A stretch of 40,285 bases of DNA from Pseudomonadota bacterium (GTDB lineage: Bacteria > Pseudomonadota > Alphaproteobacteria > Reyranellales > Reyranellaceae). A program made the position numbers and the translations under genes. Below, piece after piece: positions 1-8,736 of this stretch. Position 1 is the first letter of the stretch. Every line of letters starts with the position of its first letter. The notes beneath the pieces are model-generated. The model had not been told where the DNA came from, ran no database searches, and saw only the letters and a program-made list of their open reading frames with translations. The stretch is from contig JAIUOX010000037.1 of NCBI GenBank assembly GCA_020160955.1, positions 1-40,285 on the forward strand, given 5' to 3'.

Positions 1-337
1 CGAGAGGTTAAGCGTCGCACGCCTGTCAAGAAACCGCGTCTTGAGTCCCGTCTCGATGGCGTTGACCGCTTCCGGATTATACTGATTGCCGCAGGTACTG
101 TTGGAAAAGCCGCCGGACTTGTACCCACGCGACAACTGCCCATAGGCCATGACATCGTCCGACAGATCATGCTGCAGGCCTATGCGTCCCGTAGCCGACC
201 AGTCGGTCACGCGCTGAAGCGGTGCGCCCGGACTGCAATCGGTCTGAACGACCGTGCCGCCGGGAAGCTGGAACGTCACCAACAGATCATTTTGCGACCG
301 CTCGTAAAGACCCCGGACGCCACCAAACAGCCGGGTA
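1..337 (-). CDS. TonB-dependent receptor fragment (part of the beta-barrel), runs off the left edge
   Basis: Read on the minus strand this stretch encodes the barrel hallmarks of TonB-dependent outer-membrane receptors: LFGGVRGLYERS, then MAYGQLSRGYKSGGF, then YNPEAVNAIETGLKTRF followed by a strand like RATLNLS. The order (GxR strand, 'Y...SRGYKSGGF', 'YNPE.v...E.GLK') is that of siderophore or glycan receptors of the sphingomonad/Rhodospirillales type. Neither the plug nor the start is present: upstream, the frame passes straight into a VCBS repeat at about 338-342. The segment uses codons such as TTT, GGT, AAT, GAT and TAT and is visibly poorer in GC than the DNA to its right (32 of 60 bases G/C at 61-120 against 45 of 60 at 361-420). 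It is best read as a piece of a different gene, joined by rearrangement or by misassembly. Confidence 0.75.
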
Positions 338-3300
338 GCGTCGCTCACGCTGATCGTGCCCGACGCGGTGAGCCGGCCGGTGGCGCTGACGTCGTGGTCC
401 TCGGTGACGTGGCCGACCGTCGAGTCGATCACCGGCGCGTCGGCCTTGCCGGCGATCGTCACCTGCAGCTGCACCACCGTTCCGTCGGCGGTGCGCATCG
501 CGAAGCTGTCGGTCAGCGTCTGGCCCGAGTCGAGGCCCTGGATGTCGCGCTGGTCGTTGTCGGCCGCGTAGTGCCACGTGCCGTCGGAAGCGACGGTGAA
601 GTAGCCGTAGCGCCCCCACCCCGCCTGCGCCGGCACGCCCGACTGGCCGGCATCGGCGTCCGCCACCGACACGGAGCCACGGAAGTTCAGCTGCCCCGCC
701 GCGTCGACGTTGCGGTCCTCGATGACCCAGCCGGGCGGCGCCACCACGACCGGTGCGTCGTCGCTGCCGTGGATCACCACCTCGATCGGGTGCGGCGTGC
801 CGTCGGCGCTCAGCACCGTGGCGCGGTCGACCAGGGTCTGGCCGGCGTGCAGCGCCTGGACGGGCTTGAGGGTGTTGTCGACCGAGTAGGTCCAGCTGCC
901 GTCGGCATGGATCTCGAAGCGGCCGTAGGTCGCCGCCGCGTAGCGCGTGGCGATCGCGGCGTCGCCGGCGTCGGGGTCGCTCACCGTGATCGTGCCGCGG
1001 GCGGTCAGGCGGCCGGCGACGCTGACGTCGTGGTCCTCGGTGACGTGGCCGACCGTCGAGGCGATGATCGCCCGGTCGTCGGCGCCCTGGATGGTGACGG
1101 TGAGCCGCACCGGCGTGCCGTCGACGGTGCGCACGAGGAACGAGTCGGTGAGCGTCTGGCCGGCATGCAGCCGCTGGATCTCCGGCTGGTCGTTGTCGGC
1201 GGCGTAGCGCCAGGTGCCGTCGGAGCCGACGGCGAACAGACCGTAGCGCCCCCACCCGGTCTGCGCCTGCAGGCCCGACTGGCCGGCGTCGGGATCGGCC
1301 ACGGTGACGACGCCGCGGGCGTTGAGCTGGCCCGCGGCATCGACGTTGCGATCCTCGGTCACGACACCCGAGGTCGCGGTGATGGTCGGCGAATCGTCGG
1401 TGCCGACGATCTCCACGCGCAGCACGTGCGGCGTGCCGTCGACGCTGTACACCGTCGCGGTGTCGGTCACGACACGCCCGTCCGGCAGCGCCTGGATCAG
1501 CGGGTTGGCATTCGACGCGACGTAGCTCCAGGTATCGTCGACGAACACGGTGAAAGTGCCATAAGGCGTCTCGACGACCGTCGGCACCATGTGACCCTGG
1601 CCCGGATCGGGATCGGTCACGAAGATCTCGCCGGTCGCCGTCAGCATGCCGAAGCGGCTGACGTTCACGTCCTCGACGATCCGCGGCCTGTCGCTCTCGA
1701 TCACCGCCGGCGTGTCGCGCGGCGGCGTCACGGTCTCGAGTTCGACCTCGGCGACCGGCGGCTTCTGCTGCAGCGGCGGGTTGACGAAGACCTGCGTCAC
1801 CGGCGGCGAAACGATCGGCTGTACGTGCGGGGATTGCACGACTGGGGACTGCACGTCGGGCGGCGGCTGCGTCGTCGGTGGCACGTCGACCGGCGGATTG
1901 ACGAACGTGTGCGTCACCGGCGGCACCACGATCGGCTGCGGCTCGGGCGGCGTCTGGAGCGCCGGCGGCACGTCGACCGGCGCATTGACGAAGGTGTGCG
2001 TCACCGGCGGCGACACGATCGGTTGCGCGTCGGCGGGCGTCTGGAGCGTCGGCGGCACGTCGACCGGCGCATTGACGAAGGTGTGCGTCACCGGCGGTGA
2101 CACGATCGGTTGCGCGTCGGGCGGCGTCTGGAGCGTCGGCGGCACATGCACGGTCGGCTGGACCGCTTCTGGCGGGTGGCCGTGCACGACGATGGACGGC
2201 TGCGGTAGCGGCGGTGCCTGGATCGGCGGCGTCACCACCGGGCCATGGTCCGGCGGCACCGACACCGGCGGCTGCGTCGAGAGTGACGGCTGCGGCAACG
2301 GCGGTGTCTGCAACGGCGGCGACACCACCGGGCCATGGTCCGGCGGCACCGACACCGGCGGCTGCGTCGAGAGTGACGGCTGCGGCAACGGCGGTGTCTG
2401 CAAAGGCGGCGACACCATCGGGCCATGGTCCGGCGGCACCGACACCGGCGGCTGCATCGAGAGCGGCGGCTGCGGCAGCGGCGGTGTCTGCAACGGCGGC
2501 GTCACCACCGGGCCGTGGTCCGGTGGCACGGACACCGGCGGCTGTGTCGACAGCGGCGGCTGCGGCAGCGGCGGTGTCTGCAACGGCGGATGCACCGTGG
2601 GACCGTGCAGCGGCGGCTCGTCGACCGGCGGCTTCAGCGTCACTGTCGGCTGCGGCAGCGGTGGCGTCTGGATCGGCGGATGCACCGCAGGACCGTGCAG
2701 CGGCGGCTCATCGACCGGCGGCTTCAGCGTCACCGTCGGCTGCGGCAGCGGCGGGGCCTGGATCGGCGGATGCACCGCCGGACCGTGCAACGGTGGCTCG
2801 TCGACCGGCGGCTTCAGCGTCACCGTCGGCTGCGGCAGCGGCGGTGTCTGCAACGGCGGATGCACCGCCGGACCGTGCAGCGGCGGTTCGTCGACCGGCG
2901 GCTTCAGCGTCACCGTCGGCTGCGGCAACGGTGGCGCCTGGATCGGCGGGTGTACCGCGGGACCATGCACCCGCGGCTCGTCGACCGGCGGCTTCAGCGT
3001 CACCGTCGGCTGCGGCAGCGGGGGCGCCTGGATCGGCGGATGCACCGCGGGACCGTGCACCGGCGGCTCGTCGACCGGCGGCTTCAGCGTCACCGTCGGC
3101 TGCGGCAGCGGCGGTGTCTGCAATGGCGGGTGCACCGCCGGGCCGTGCGCGGGCGGCTGCGGCGTGGTGGTGGGATGCGGCGGCTGCAGCGCGGGCGGCC
3201 GGATCGGATCGCCGCCGCCCCCGTGGCCGCTGGTCACGGCCGGCGGCACCGTGTGCTCCTGCAGCGCCGTTGGCGGCGGACCGACGACGACCGTCGCAGG

Positions 3301-3636
3301 GACCGTCGCCGGTGGCGTCGGGATCGCGGCGCCCGCGCCGCCAACACGTCCCGCGCCGGATGAATCGTCGCCGCTCGTCCCGGGTCCCGGATCGCCGGCC
3401 GCGCGGGACCCGTCCTCGGGCGGTGCTGCGCCGGCATCGCCGGAACCGCCGCTCCTGCGCGCGATCTCGTCGGGATGGGCCGGGGCGACGTCGGCGGGAG
3501 CATGCGGTTGGTCGGGGCGCGCCGGCTCGGCTTCCGGCTTGCGGCCGGTCAGCCAGCCGAACACCTCTTCCCAGATCTTCGGACGCGCCGGTGCGCGCGC
3601 CTCGGAAGGAGAAGTCTCGGAAGGCTTGCGGGCCAT
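338..3636 (-). CDS. Proline-rich VCBS-repeat surface protein, probable type I secretion substrate; C-terminal end lost at a chimeric joint
   Basis: The frame starts at ATG 3636 (MARKPSETSPSEA), 16 bases after the HlyD stop, and stays open to the window edge. There is no N-terminal signal peptide, as expected for a type I secretion substrate. Residues about 1-155 are a Gly/Ala/Pro-rich linker. About 160-480 are eleven 30-residue Pro-rich repeats. About 495-620 are a second repeat family of about 29 residues containing VTHTFVN. About 643-1099 are four full VCBS domains of 106 residues each plus the start of a fifth (TVGHVTEDHDVS, YGRFEIHADGSWTY). Such proteins act as large adhesins or biofilm matrix proteins. 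The C-terminal secretion signal and any calcium-binding RTX repeats would lie beyond the fifth VCBS repeat, where the sequence changes abruptly to a TonB receptor. The three genes upstream encode its likely exporter. The family call is firm; the adhesive role is inferred. Confidence 0.85.
339..1710 (-). repeat. Tandem VCBS-domain repeats, 318-bp period
   Basis: Unit boundaries, marked by the residues 'DD' followed by a Pro- or Ile-containing start, fall at about 1710, 1392, 1074, 756 and 438, an exact 318-bp (106-residue) period. Units two and four resemble each other (EDRNVDAAGQL, WGRYG), as do three and five (VGHVTEDHDVS), so there is a higher-order period of two. The fifth unit stops after about 33 codons at the joint with the TonB-receptor fragment. 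Confidence 0.85.
1790..2150 (-). repeat. Second tandem repeat, about 87 bp, encoding VTHTFVN proline-rich units
   Basis: The plus-strand segment ending in GTGTGCGTCACCGGCGG recurs at about 1914, 2001 and 2088 (87 bp, 29 residues). It encodes units with PPVTHTFVNAPVDVPP and LQTPPDAQPIV. A more diverged copy (VTQVFVNPPLQQKPP) lies near 1780. This block sits between the 30-residue proline repeats and the VCBS domains. Confidence 0.8.
2195..3160 (-). repeat. Eleven 90-bp tandem repeats encoding 30-residue proline-rich units
   Basis: The plus-strand block TGCGG followed by an AGCGG- or AACGG-type sequence recurs every 90 bases at 2201, 2291, 2381, 2471, 2561, 2651, 2741, 2831, 2921, 3011 and 3101. 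Each unit encodes a Pro-rich segment such as HGPAVHPPIQAPPLPQP followed by TVTLKPPVDEPP or SLSTQPPVSVPPD. Two sub-families exist: units near 2200-2560 carry the VSVPPDHGPVV version and units above 2580 carry TVTLKPPVDEPP. That split suggests separate local expansions. Adjacent units are nearly identical in DNA, so the copy number is probably unstable. Confidence 0.9.
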
Positions 3637-3652
3637 GCTGTCGCCGCTCCGC

Positions 3653-4963
3653 TCAGCGCTCGGTCAGCGCGAGGTCGAGGTTGGTGTAGATCGGCTTCCA
3701 GAGATACTGGAACACCGTCTTGCGTCCCGTGCGCACGTCGGCCTCGCCGGTCATGCCGGCCTGCACCGCGAGGTTGCGGTCGTCGCGGAACGCCAGCTTC
3801 TCGAGGCGGATGCGCAGCCGGTAGTACGGCGCGCCGCGCGGGTCGGCGATGGTCGTGGCCGACACCGAATCGACCACCCCGTCGAGCGCGCCGTAGCGGC
3901 TGAAGTCGTAGGCGTCGACCTTCACCTTGGCCGGCTGGCCCGCCACCACGAAGCCGATGTCGCGCGGCGACAGGCGCGCCTCGAACAGCAGGCCCTCGTC
4001 GCTCGGCACGATCTCGGCCACCACCTCGCCGGGCGCCACGACCTGGCCGGCGCGCGGGTTGGGCAGCGACTGGACGAGGCCCGACACCGGCGCCACCACG
4101 GTGGCGCTGTCGACACGGTCGCGCAGTTCGGCGATCTGCTCGGTCACGGTCCGGAACTGCGCGCCGGTCTCGACGCGCTTCTCGGCGGCCTCGGCGCTCG
4201 CCTTCTTGCGGCGGCTGACGACCGCCAGTTCGAGCTCGGCGACCTGGCCCTCGAGGACGGTGCGCTGGCCGCGCGCCTCGGTCAGCGCGCGGTTGATCCG
4301 CGCCTTCTGCTCGATCAGCTCGGCGAGACGAAGCTGCGAGCCCAGCCCCTTGGCGGTCAGCCCCTCGACGATGTCGTGCGCCTTGGCGACCGCCGCGACC
4401 TCCTGCTCGAACGCCGGGACCTGGGCGTCGAGTGCGGCGAGCTGCGCCTTCTTCGCCACCATCTGCTGCTGGATCACCAGGATGTCGGCGTCGAGCAGGT
4501 TGCGCTGCGCCGCCAGCGCGGCGGTCTCGCGCGCGACCAGCGCCGGGTAGTCCATGGCGACGCGCGAGAAGTCCGGGGCGCGGTCATCGATGAAGGCGGT
4601 CAGGCGCTCGATCTCGAGCTCCAGCGCGACCTTGCGGGCCGCCGCGGTCGCCAGCTCCGACTGCGGCCGCACGCGGTCGAACACCAGGATCGGGGCGCCC
4701 TTCTCGACCCGCGTGCCCTCGCGCACCAGGACCTCGCGGATCAGGCCGCCGTCGCGTGCGTCGACCACCTGCACCTGGCCCGACGGCGCGATCGCGCCCG
4801 GCGCCTTGGCGATCTCGTCGACCGGCGTCAGCACGCTCCACGTCACGGCGGCGACGACGACGATGGCGATCGCGCCGGCGACGACGTTGAGCGCCCGGCG
4901 GATGGTGCCGTCGTCGAGGTAGGGTTCCTCGCCGGGAAGGCCCGGATCGGGAGCAGCGGCCAT
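3653..4963 (-). CDS. HlyD-family periplasmic adaptor (membrane fusion protein) of a type I secretion system
   Basis: The protein has 436 residues from ATG 4963, two bases after the stop of the upstream ABC gene. A short cytoplasmic tail (about 1-25) precedes one membrane helix (about 26-50, VVAGAIAIVVVAAVTWSV). Next come the first half of the lipoyl/barrel-sandwich domain (APGAIAPSGQVQVVDA, GGLIREVLVREGTRVEKG), a long coiled-coil hairpin (about 95-285), the second lipoyl half (ATVVAPVSGLVQSL) and a beta-barrel domain (VKVDAYDFSRYGALDG). The C-terminal GMTGEADVRTGRKTVFQYL stretch is typical of HlyD/LapC/PrtE adaptors. The adaptor would link the inner-membrane ABC proteins to an outer-membrane TolC-like channel. 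No TolC gene is in this window. A much longer reading frame continues upstream through the ABC gene, but it is an out-of-frame shadow. Confidence 0.93.
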   Translation of the reverse strand: MAAAPDPGLPGEEPYLDDGTIRRALNVVAGAIAIVVVAAVTWSVLTPVDEIAKAPGAIAPSGQVQVVDARDGGLIREVLVREGTRVEKGAPILVFDRVRPQSELATAAARKVALELEIERLTAFIDDRAPDFSRVAMDYPALVARETAALAAQRNLLDADILVIQQQMVAKKAQLAALDAQVPAFEQEVAAVAKAHDIVEGLTAKGLGSQLRLAELIEQKARINRALTEARGQRTVLEGQVAELELAVVSRRKKASAEAAEKRVETGAQFRTVTEQIAELRDRVDSATVVAPVSGLVQSLPNPRAGQVVAPGEVVAEIVPSDEGLLFEARLSPRDIGFVVAGQPAKVKVDAYDFSRYGALDGVVDSVSATTIADPRGAPYYRLRIRLEKLAFRDDRNLAVQAGMTGEADVRTGRKTVFQYLWKPIYTNLDLALTER

Positions 4964-4965
4964 GG

Positions 4966-7062
4966 TCAGCGTCCTGGCTGGGGAGATGCGGGGGGCGGCG
5001 CCGGCGGTCCGAAGTACGCGGCGCTGCCGGCGTTCAGCACCAGCACCTTGTCGGCGAGCCGCGCCATCGCGGGATCGGCGGCCGCGAACAGGATGCTGGT
5101 CGTGCCGCGCGCGGCGGCGATGAAGGACTCGACGGCGACGCGCAGGTCGGGCGCCGCCCCGTCGAACGGAGAATCCAGCACGGCGATGCGCGGCGGCTTG
5201 GCGAGCAGCCGCGCGAGACCGAGGCGCGCCGCGCTGTCGTCGGCGAGCGGCGCCGCGGCGGCGGCCGAGGCCGGCTGCGACAGGTCGGCCGCGAGCCGGC
5301 CGGCATCGGCGCCCCACGCGGCGCGCACCACCGCCTCGCCCATCCTCTCGTCCATCCACGGCGCGGCCAACGCGATGTTGTCGCGCAGCGAGGCGTCGAA
5401 GACGTGCGGCCGCGCCGGCCACAGCGAGGCGACGGTCAGGCGGTAGTCGTCGGGATCGATGTGCAGGAGGTTCTGGCCGTCGACCGCGACCAGGCCGAGC
5501 GACGGCGACAGCAGGCCGGCGGCGAGTTGCAGCACGGTGGTCTTGCCGCTGCCGGTCGGTCCGATCACGGCGACCACCTCGCCCGGCTCGACCGCGAAGG
5601 ACAGCCCGGTGACGATCGTCTCGGCCGCACCGGGCGGCCGGTAGGACACGCGCTCGAAGTGCAGCGACGGCACGGTGCGGTGGGCCTTGTGCAGGCGGAC
5701 CGCGCGGTCGGCCTCGACCGGCGCCTGCAGCAGCGCCTCGAGCCGGGTCCGCTGGTCGCCCGCCTGGCGCAGCCGCCCCAGCGAGAAGAACAGCGCCTGC
5801 GCCGGCGCGGTGATGCGCCACACCAGCAGCATGGTGGCGATCAGGCCGCCCGCCGTCATGGCGTCGGCGAAGACCAGCGCGACGCCGGCCGCCAGCGTGG
5901 CGAGCGCCGCGCCGGTGCCCAGCACGTAGGCCACGGCCTGCGAGAGCGCGCCGCGCGAGGCGGTGGCGAGCGAGGCGGCGGCGACCCGCCGCGACGCTTC
6001 CTCGAAGCGCCGCAGCCAGGCGTCGGCGACCCCGGCGAGGCGCAGTTCGACCGCCTTCTGCGCCAGCTCCGAGAGCATCGCCTCGCGCTCGGCCATCGCC
6101 TCGCCCGCGACCTGCAGCTCGAGCCGCGAGCGCCGTTCCATGAGCAGCGCGATGGCGAAGAACAGCGCGAGGTAGGCGACCGGGACCAGCACGACCGCGC
6201 CGCCGACCCACAGCACGGCGAGCAGGCTGAGGACGATGAACGGCGCGTCGAACAGCGCGGTGCTGAGCGCGTTGGACAGCGGGTCGACGCCGCGCCACGC
6301 CTCGCGCACGCGCGCCAGCAGGGCATAGGCCTGGAAGCGGCCGCTCGCGGCGAGCGGCGCACGCAGCACGCGGTCGGCCACCCGGCCCTGCAGGCTGAAG
6401 CCGAAGCGGCCGTAGGCCGCCGCCAGCAGGCGGGCGCGCAGCCGGCGCAGCGCGAACACCGCGAGCAGCGCCACCGCGCCACCGATCGCCAGGCCGGGCA
6501 GGATGTCGGTCGCCGCGCCGCCGATCACGCGGTCGTAGATCACCATCGTCAGGAACGGCACGGCCAGCGCCACGAGGTTGACGACCAGGCTGACGCCGAA
6601 GCCGGCGGCCAGCACCCGGCGCAGGTTCTCGTCGAACTCGGTGAGCGGCACGGCGAAGACGCGCCGCACGTGGATCACGCGGGCCGCCTGCGCGAGCGCG
6701 CGCGCCGCCTCGCCGGGGTCGACCGAGACGGCGGCGCCGTCGGGCGACAGGCGCATCACCCGGCCGGCGATCTTGGCGAAGGCGCCGGGCGTGCCGGCGC
6801 GGTCGATCGCCACGACCGCCCCGTCGAGGGGCTGACGCCAGCGCTCGGCCGCGCGCCGGCCCTGGGCGACGTCGTAGCCGAGCCGTCCGAGCGTCACCGC
6901 CAGCAGGCCGGGCGTCAGCGGCGTCCGGGGGTCGGGCACCGCCGAGGCAAGCACCGCCTTGGCGCGATCGTTGTCGAGCGCCTCGAGGAGCGGCATCAGC
7001 AACCGGCCCACCGGGCCGGTGAGCGCCGCGACCGGCGCGGTGGTGCTCTGGACGAAGCTCAT
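4966..7062 (-). CDS. Type I secretion ABC half-transporter (LapB-like) with intact Walker A but degenerate catalytic motifs
   Basis: The protein has 698 residues and starts at ATG 7062, overlapping the stop of the upstream ABC gene by ATGA. Residues about 1-150 resemble the catalytically dead C39-peptidase-like domain of LapB/HlyB transporters. About 155-440 form an ABC exporter membrane domain (VSLVVNLVALAVPFLTMVIY, the 'YDRVI' motif). About 470-685 form the nucleotide-binding domain. Walker A is canonical (GPTGSGKTT, Lys near 507). The Q-loop reads LWPARPHVF (no Gln), the signature reads LADDSAARLGLAR instead of LSGGQ, Walker B reads IAVLDSPFDG (Ser in place of the catalytic Glu) and the switch His is absent (AAADPAMA). 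It can probably bind ATP but is not a standard ATPase. It likely pairs with the product of the upstream gene to export the VCBS protein. Confidence 0.9.
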   Translation of the reverse strand: MSFVQSTTAPVAALTGPVGRLLMPLLEALDNDRAKAVLASAVPDPRTPLTPGLLAVTLGRLGYDVAQGRRAAERWRQPLDGAVVAIDRAGTPGAFAKIAGRVMRLSPDGAAVSVDPGEAARALAQAARVIHVRRVFAVPLTEFDENLRRVLAAGFGVSLVVNLVALAVPFLTMVIYDRVIGGAATDILPGLAIGGAVALLAVFALRRLRARLLAAAYGRFGFSLQGRVADRVLRAPLAASGRFQAYALLARVREAWRGVDPLSNALSTALFDAPFIVLSLLAVLWVGGAVVLVPVAYLALFFAIALLMERRSRLELQVAGEAMAEREAMLSELAQKAVELRLAGVADAWLRRFEEASRRVAAASLATASRGALSQAVAYVLGTGAALATLAAGVALVFADAMTAGGLIATMLLVWRITAPAQALFFSLGRLRQAGDQRTRLEALLQAPVEADRAVRLHKAHRTVPSLHFERVSYRPPGAAETIVTGLSFAVEPGEVVAVIGPTGSGKTTVLQLAAGLLSPSLGLVAVDGQNLLHIDPDDYRLTVASLWPARPHVFDASLRDNIALAAPWMDERMGEAVVRAAWGADAGRLAADLSQPASAAAAAPLADDSAARLGLARLLAKPPRIAVLDSPFDGAAPDLRVAVESFIAAARGTTSILFAAADPAMARLADKVLVLNAGSAAYFGPPAPPPASPQPGR

Positions 7063-8672
7063 GCCGCGGCCTCGCGCGGCAGGTCCGGCGACAGCGACAG
7101 CACGACGGTCGACAGCGCCGCCAGCGCCGGGTCGGTGGTGCGCAGCACGACCGTGGTGCCGGCCGGCCGTGCCGCCAGCACGGCGGCCAGCCGGCGACGG
7201 CCGTCGAGGTCGAGATCGACCTCCGGGTTGTCGAGCACCAGCAGCGGGCTGTCCTGGCAGAGCGCGCGGACCAGACCGATCCGCTTCACCACGCCGGCGC
7301 TGAACTCGGGCACCAGGCCGCCCGTGACCGCGCCGCGCGGGCCATCGGGCAGTCGATCGATCAACGGCGCCAGTCCCATCGCGTCGGCAAGGCGGCGGGC
7401 CGCGACCGCCCGGCCGGCGTCCCAGCCGGTCAGGTTGTCGAGGATCGAGCCGACGAACAGCGTCGGCCGTTCGGCGACGAAGGCGGCGGCCAGGGCGGGC
7501 ACGATGCGGCCCGCGTCGGGCCGCTCGAAGCCGGCGACCGCGAGCAGCAGCAGGCGCGCCGGCGCGGACGGGCCCTCGATGCGGACGACCGTGCCGGCAG
7601 CGAGGCGGGCCGACACGGCCGGCACGGTGGCGTGCCCCCTGGCCAGGGTCACCCCGTCGAGGACAAGCTCGGCCGGCGCGCCCGACGGCGGCTCGACCGC
7701 GGCGGCGGGCGCCAGCGAGCGACGCAGGGCGGCGACGTGGTCACCGGCAGCGCGGGCGGCGCCGCGCCGGGCCAGCGACGAGAACAGCCCAAGCCCGGCG
7801 CCGACGCCGCGCCCGGCGAGAATGGAACAGGCGGCCAGGCCGCCGGTGGTCAGTCCCCCCGCCACGACCAGCGCCGCACCGGCCAGGGTGATCGCGATGG
7901 TGGCGAGCAACGAGGCGACCTGCGACAGGTCGAGCAGCCGGCTCGAGCGTCGCTCGAAACCCTCGGCCTCGGCGGCGTAGCCGCGCAGCGGACCGTCCAG
8001 CCGGTTGAGCAGCCGGCCGGCGCGGCCGAAGCCCTTGAGGTCGACCATGCCGGTCAGCAGGTCGGCCAGCCGCGACATCAACGCCTGCTCGGCGGTCGCC
8101 CGCGCCTCGGCGGCGCGGCGCAGGCCGAGCGAGGTGTGCAGGGCGGCCAGCGAGAAGGCGGCCAGCACGGCCAGCGGGAGGACGACCAGCGGTCCGCCGA
8201 TGAACCAGACGAGGCCCAGCAAGATCGCCGCGAACGGGGCGTCGAAGAACGGCAGGCGGGTCGCCGCCGCGCCAAGGTCGCGCGCCTGCGTCACCGCGCT
8301 GAAGGCATCGCGACGGGTGCCCGATCCCAGTGTCTGGACAGTGTCAAGATTACCCGTCAACAAGGCACGGGCCAGCGCCACGGCCTCGCGATGCTCGGCC
8401 AGGACGGCGAGCCGCGAAATGGTGCGGGCCTGCACGAAACGCAGGAAGCCATCCAGCACCATGGCCACGACGACCGCGAGGAACAGGGTGACCGCCGTGC
8501 CGTACTGGGCACTCGGCAGGATGCGGTCGTAGACCTGCAGCAGCGCCAGCGGCAGGGCGAGCGCCAGCAGGTTGGAAACGATCGAGAGAACGAACAGCCA
8601 CACGCTGTGACGGTACCATGCCGTACTGCACAATCGGTTCAAAAACCTGTGCCCTCCGACTGGCCCCGACAA
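7059..8672 (-). CDS. Second type I secretion ABC half-transporter, without a functional Walker A
   Basis: The protein has about 537 residues and lacks the N-terminal C39-like domain. The membrane domain begins almost at once (LFVLSIVSNLLALALPLALL, then LLQVYDRILPSAQYGT, a strong type I secretion ABC signature). The nucleotide-binding domain is strongly decayed. Walker A reads GPSAPARLL with no GKS/T, the Q-loop reads VAERPTLF, the signature is reduced to FSAGVVKRIGLVRAL, Walker B reads LLVLDNPEVDLD (Asn for Glu), and the switch His is replaced (RTTDPALA). The FVGSILDNLT segment after the Q-loop is kept. The start is uncertain: the frame is open to 8825 but that part overlaps the divergent hpt gene. 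TTG 8672 is a plausible start that avoids hpt, and a start closer to the first helix is possible. It is the first gene of the four-gene secretion operon. Confidence 0.82.
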   Translation of the reverse strand: MSGPVGGHRFLNRLCSTAWYRHSVWLFVLSIVSNLLALALPLALLQVYDRILPSAQYGTAVTLFLAVVVAMVLDGFLRFVQARTISRLAVLAEHREAVALARALLTGNLDTVQTLGSGTRRDAFSAVTQARDLGAAATRLPFFDAPFAAILLGLVWFIGGPLVVLPLAVLAAFSLAALHTSLGLRRAAEARATAEQALMSRLADLLTGMVDLKGFGRAGRLLNRLDGPLRGYAAEAEGFERRSSRLLDLSQVASLLATIAITLAGAALVVAGGLTTGGLAACSILAGRGVGAGLGLFSSLARRGAARAAGDHVAALRRSLAPAAAVEPPSGAPAELVLDGVTLARGHATVPAVSARLAAGTVVRIEGPSAPARLLLLAVAGFERPDAGRIVPALAAAFVAERPTLFVGSILDNLTGWDAGRAVAARRLADAMGLAPLIDRLPDGPRGAVTGGLVPEFSAGVVKRIGLVRALCQDSPLLVLDNPEVDLDLDGRRRLAAVLAARPAGTTVVLRTTDPALAALSTVVLSLSPDLPREAAA

Positions 8673-8736
8673 ATTGCACTGTGACGACGGGGACCCGCGC
8701 GCTAAACCGGGAGACACCACCCGAGAGAGCGACCCC

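Noticed and set aside
338..1710. Reading the regular 318-bp units as a mobile or regulatory DNA repeat
   Set aside because: Each unit encodes a full VCBS domain in one frame, so the period is explained by protein domain duplication.
1646..5446. Very long plus-strand open frame rich in Gly, Cys and Thr repeats
   Set aside because: It is antisense to the VCBS protein and HlyD gene. Its composition mirrors the proline repeats on the other strand, and it has no recognisable domain or start signal.
5404..7980. Long plus-strand open frame antisense to the ABC genes
   Set aside because: High GC leaves few stops in this frame. The residues are almost all Arg, Gly, Ala and His with no family match, while the opposite strand carries clear transporter motifs.
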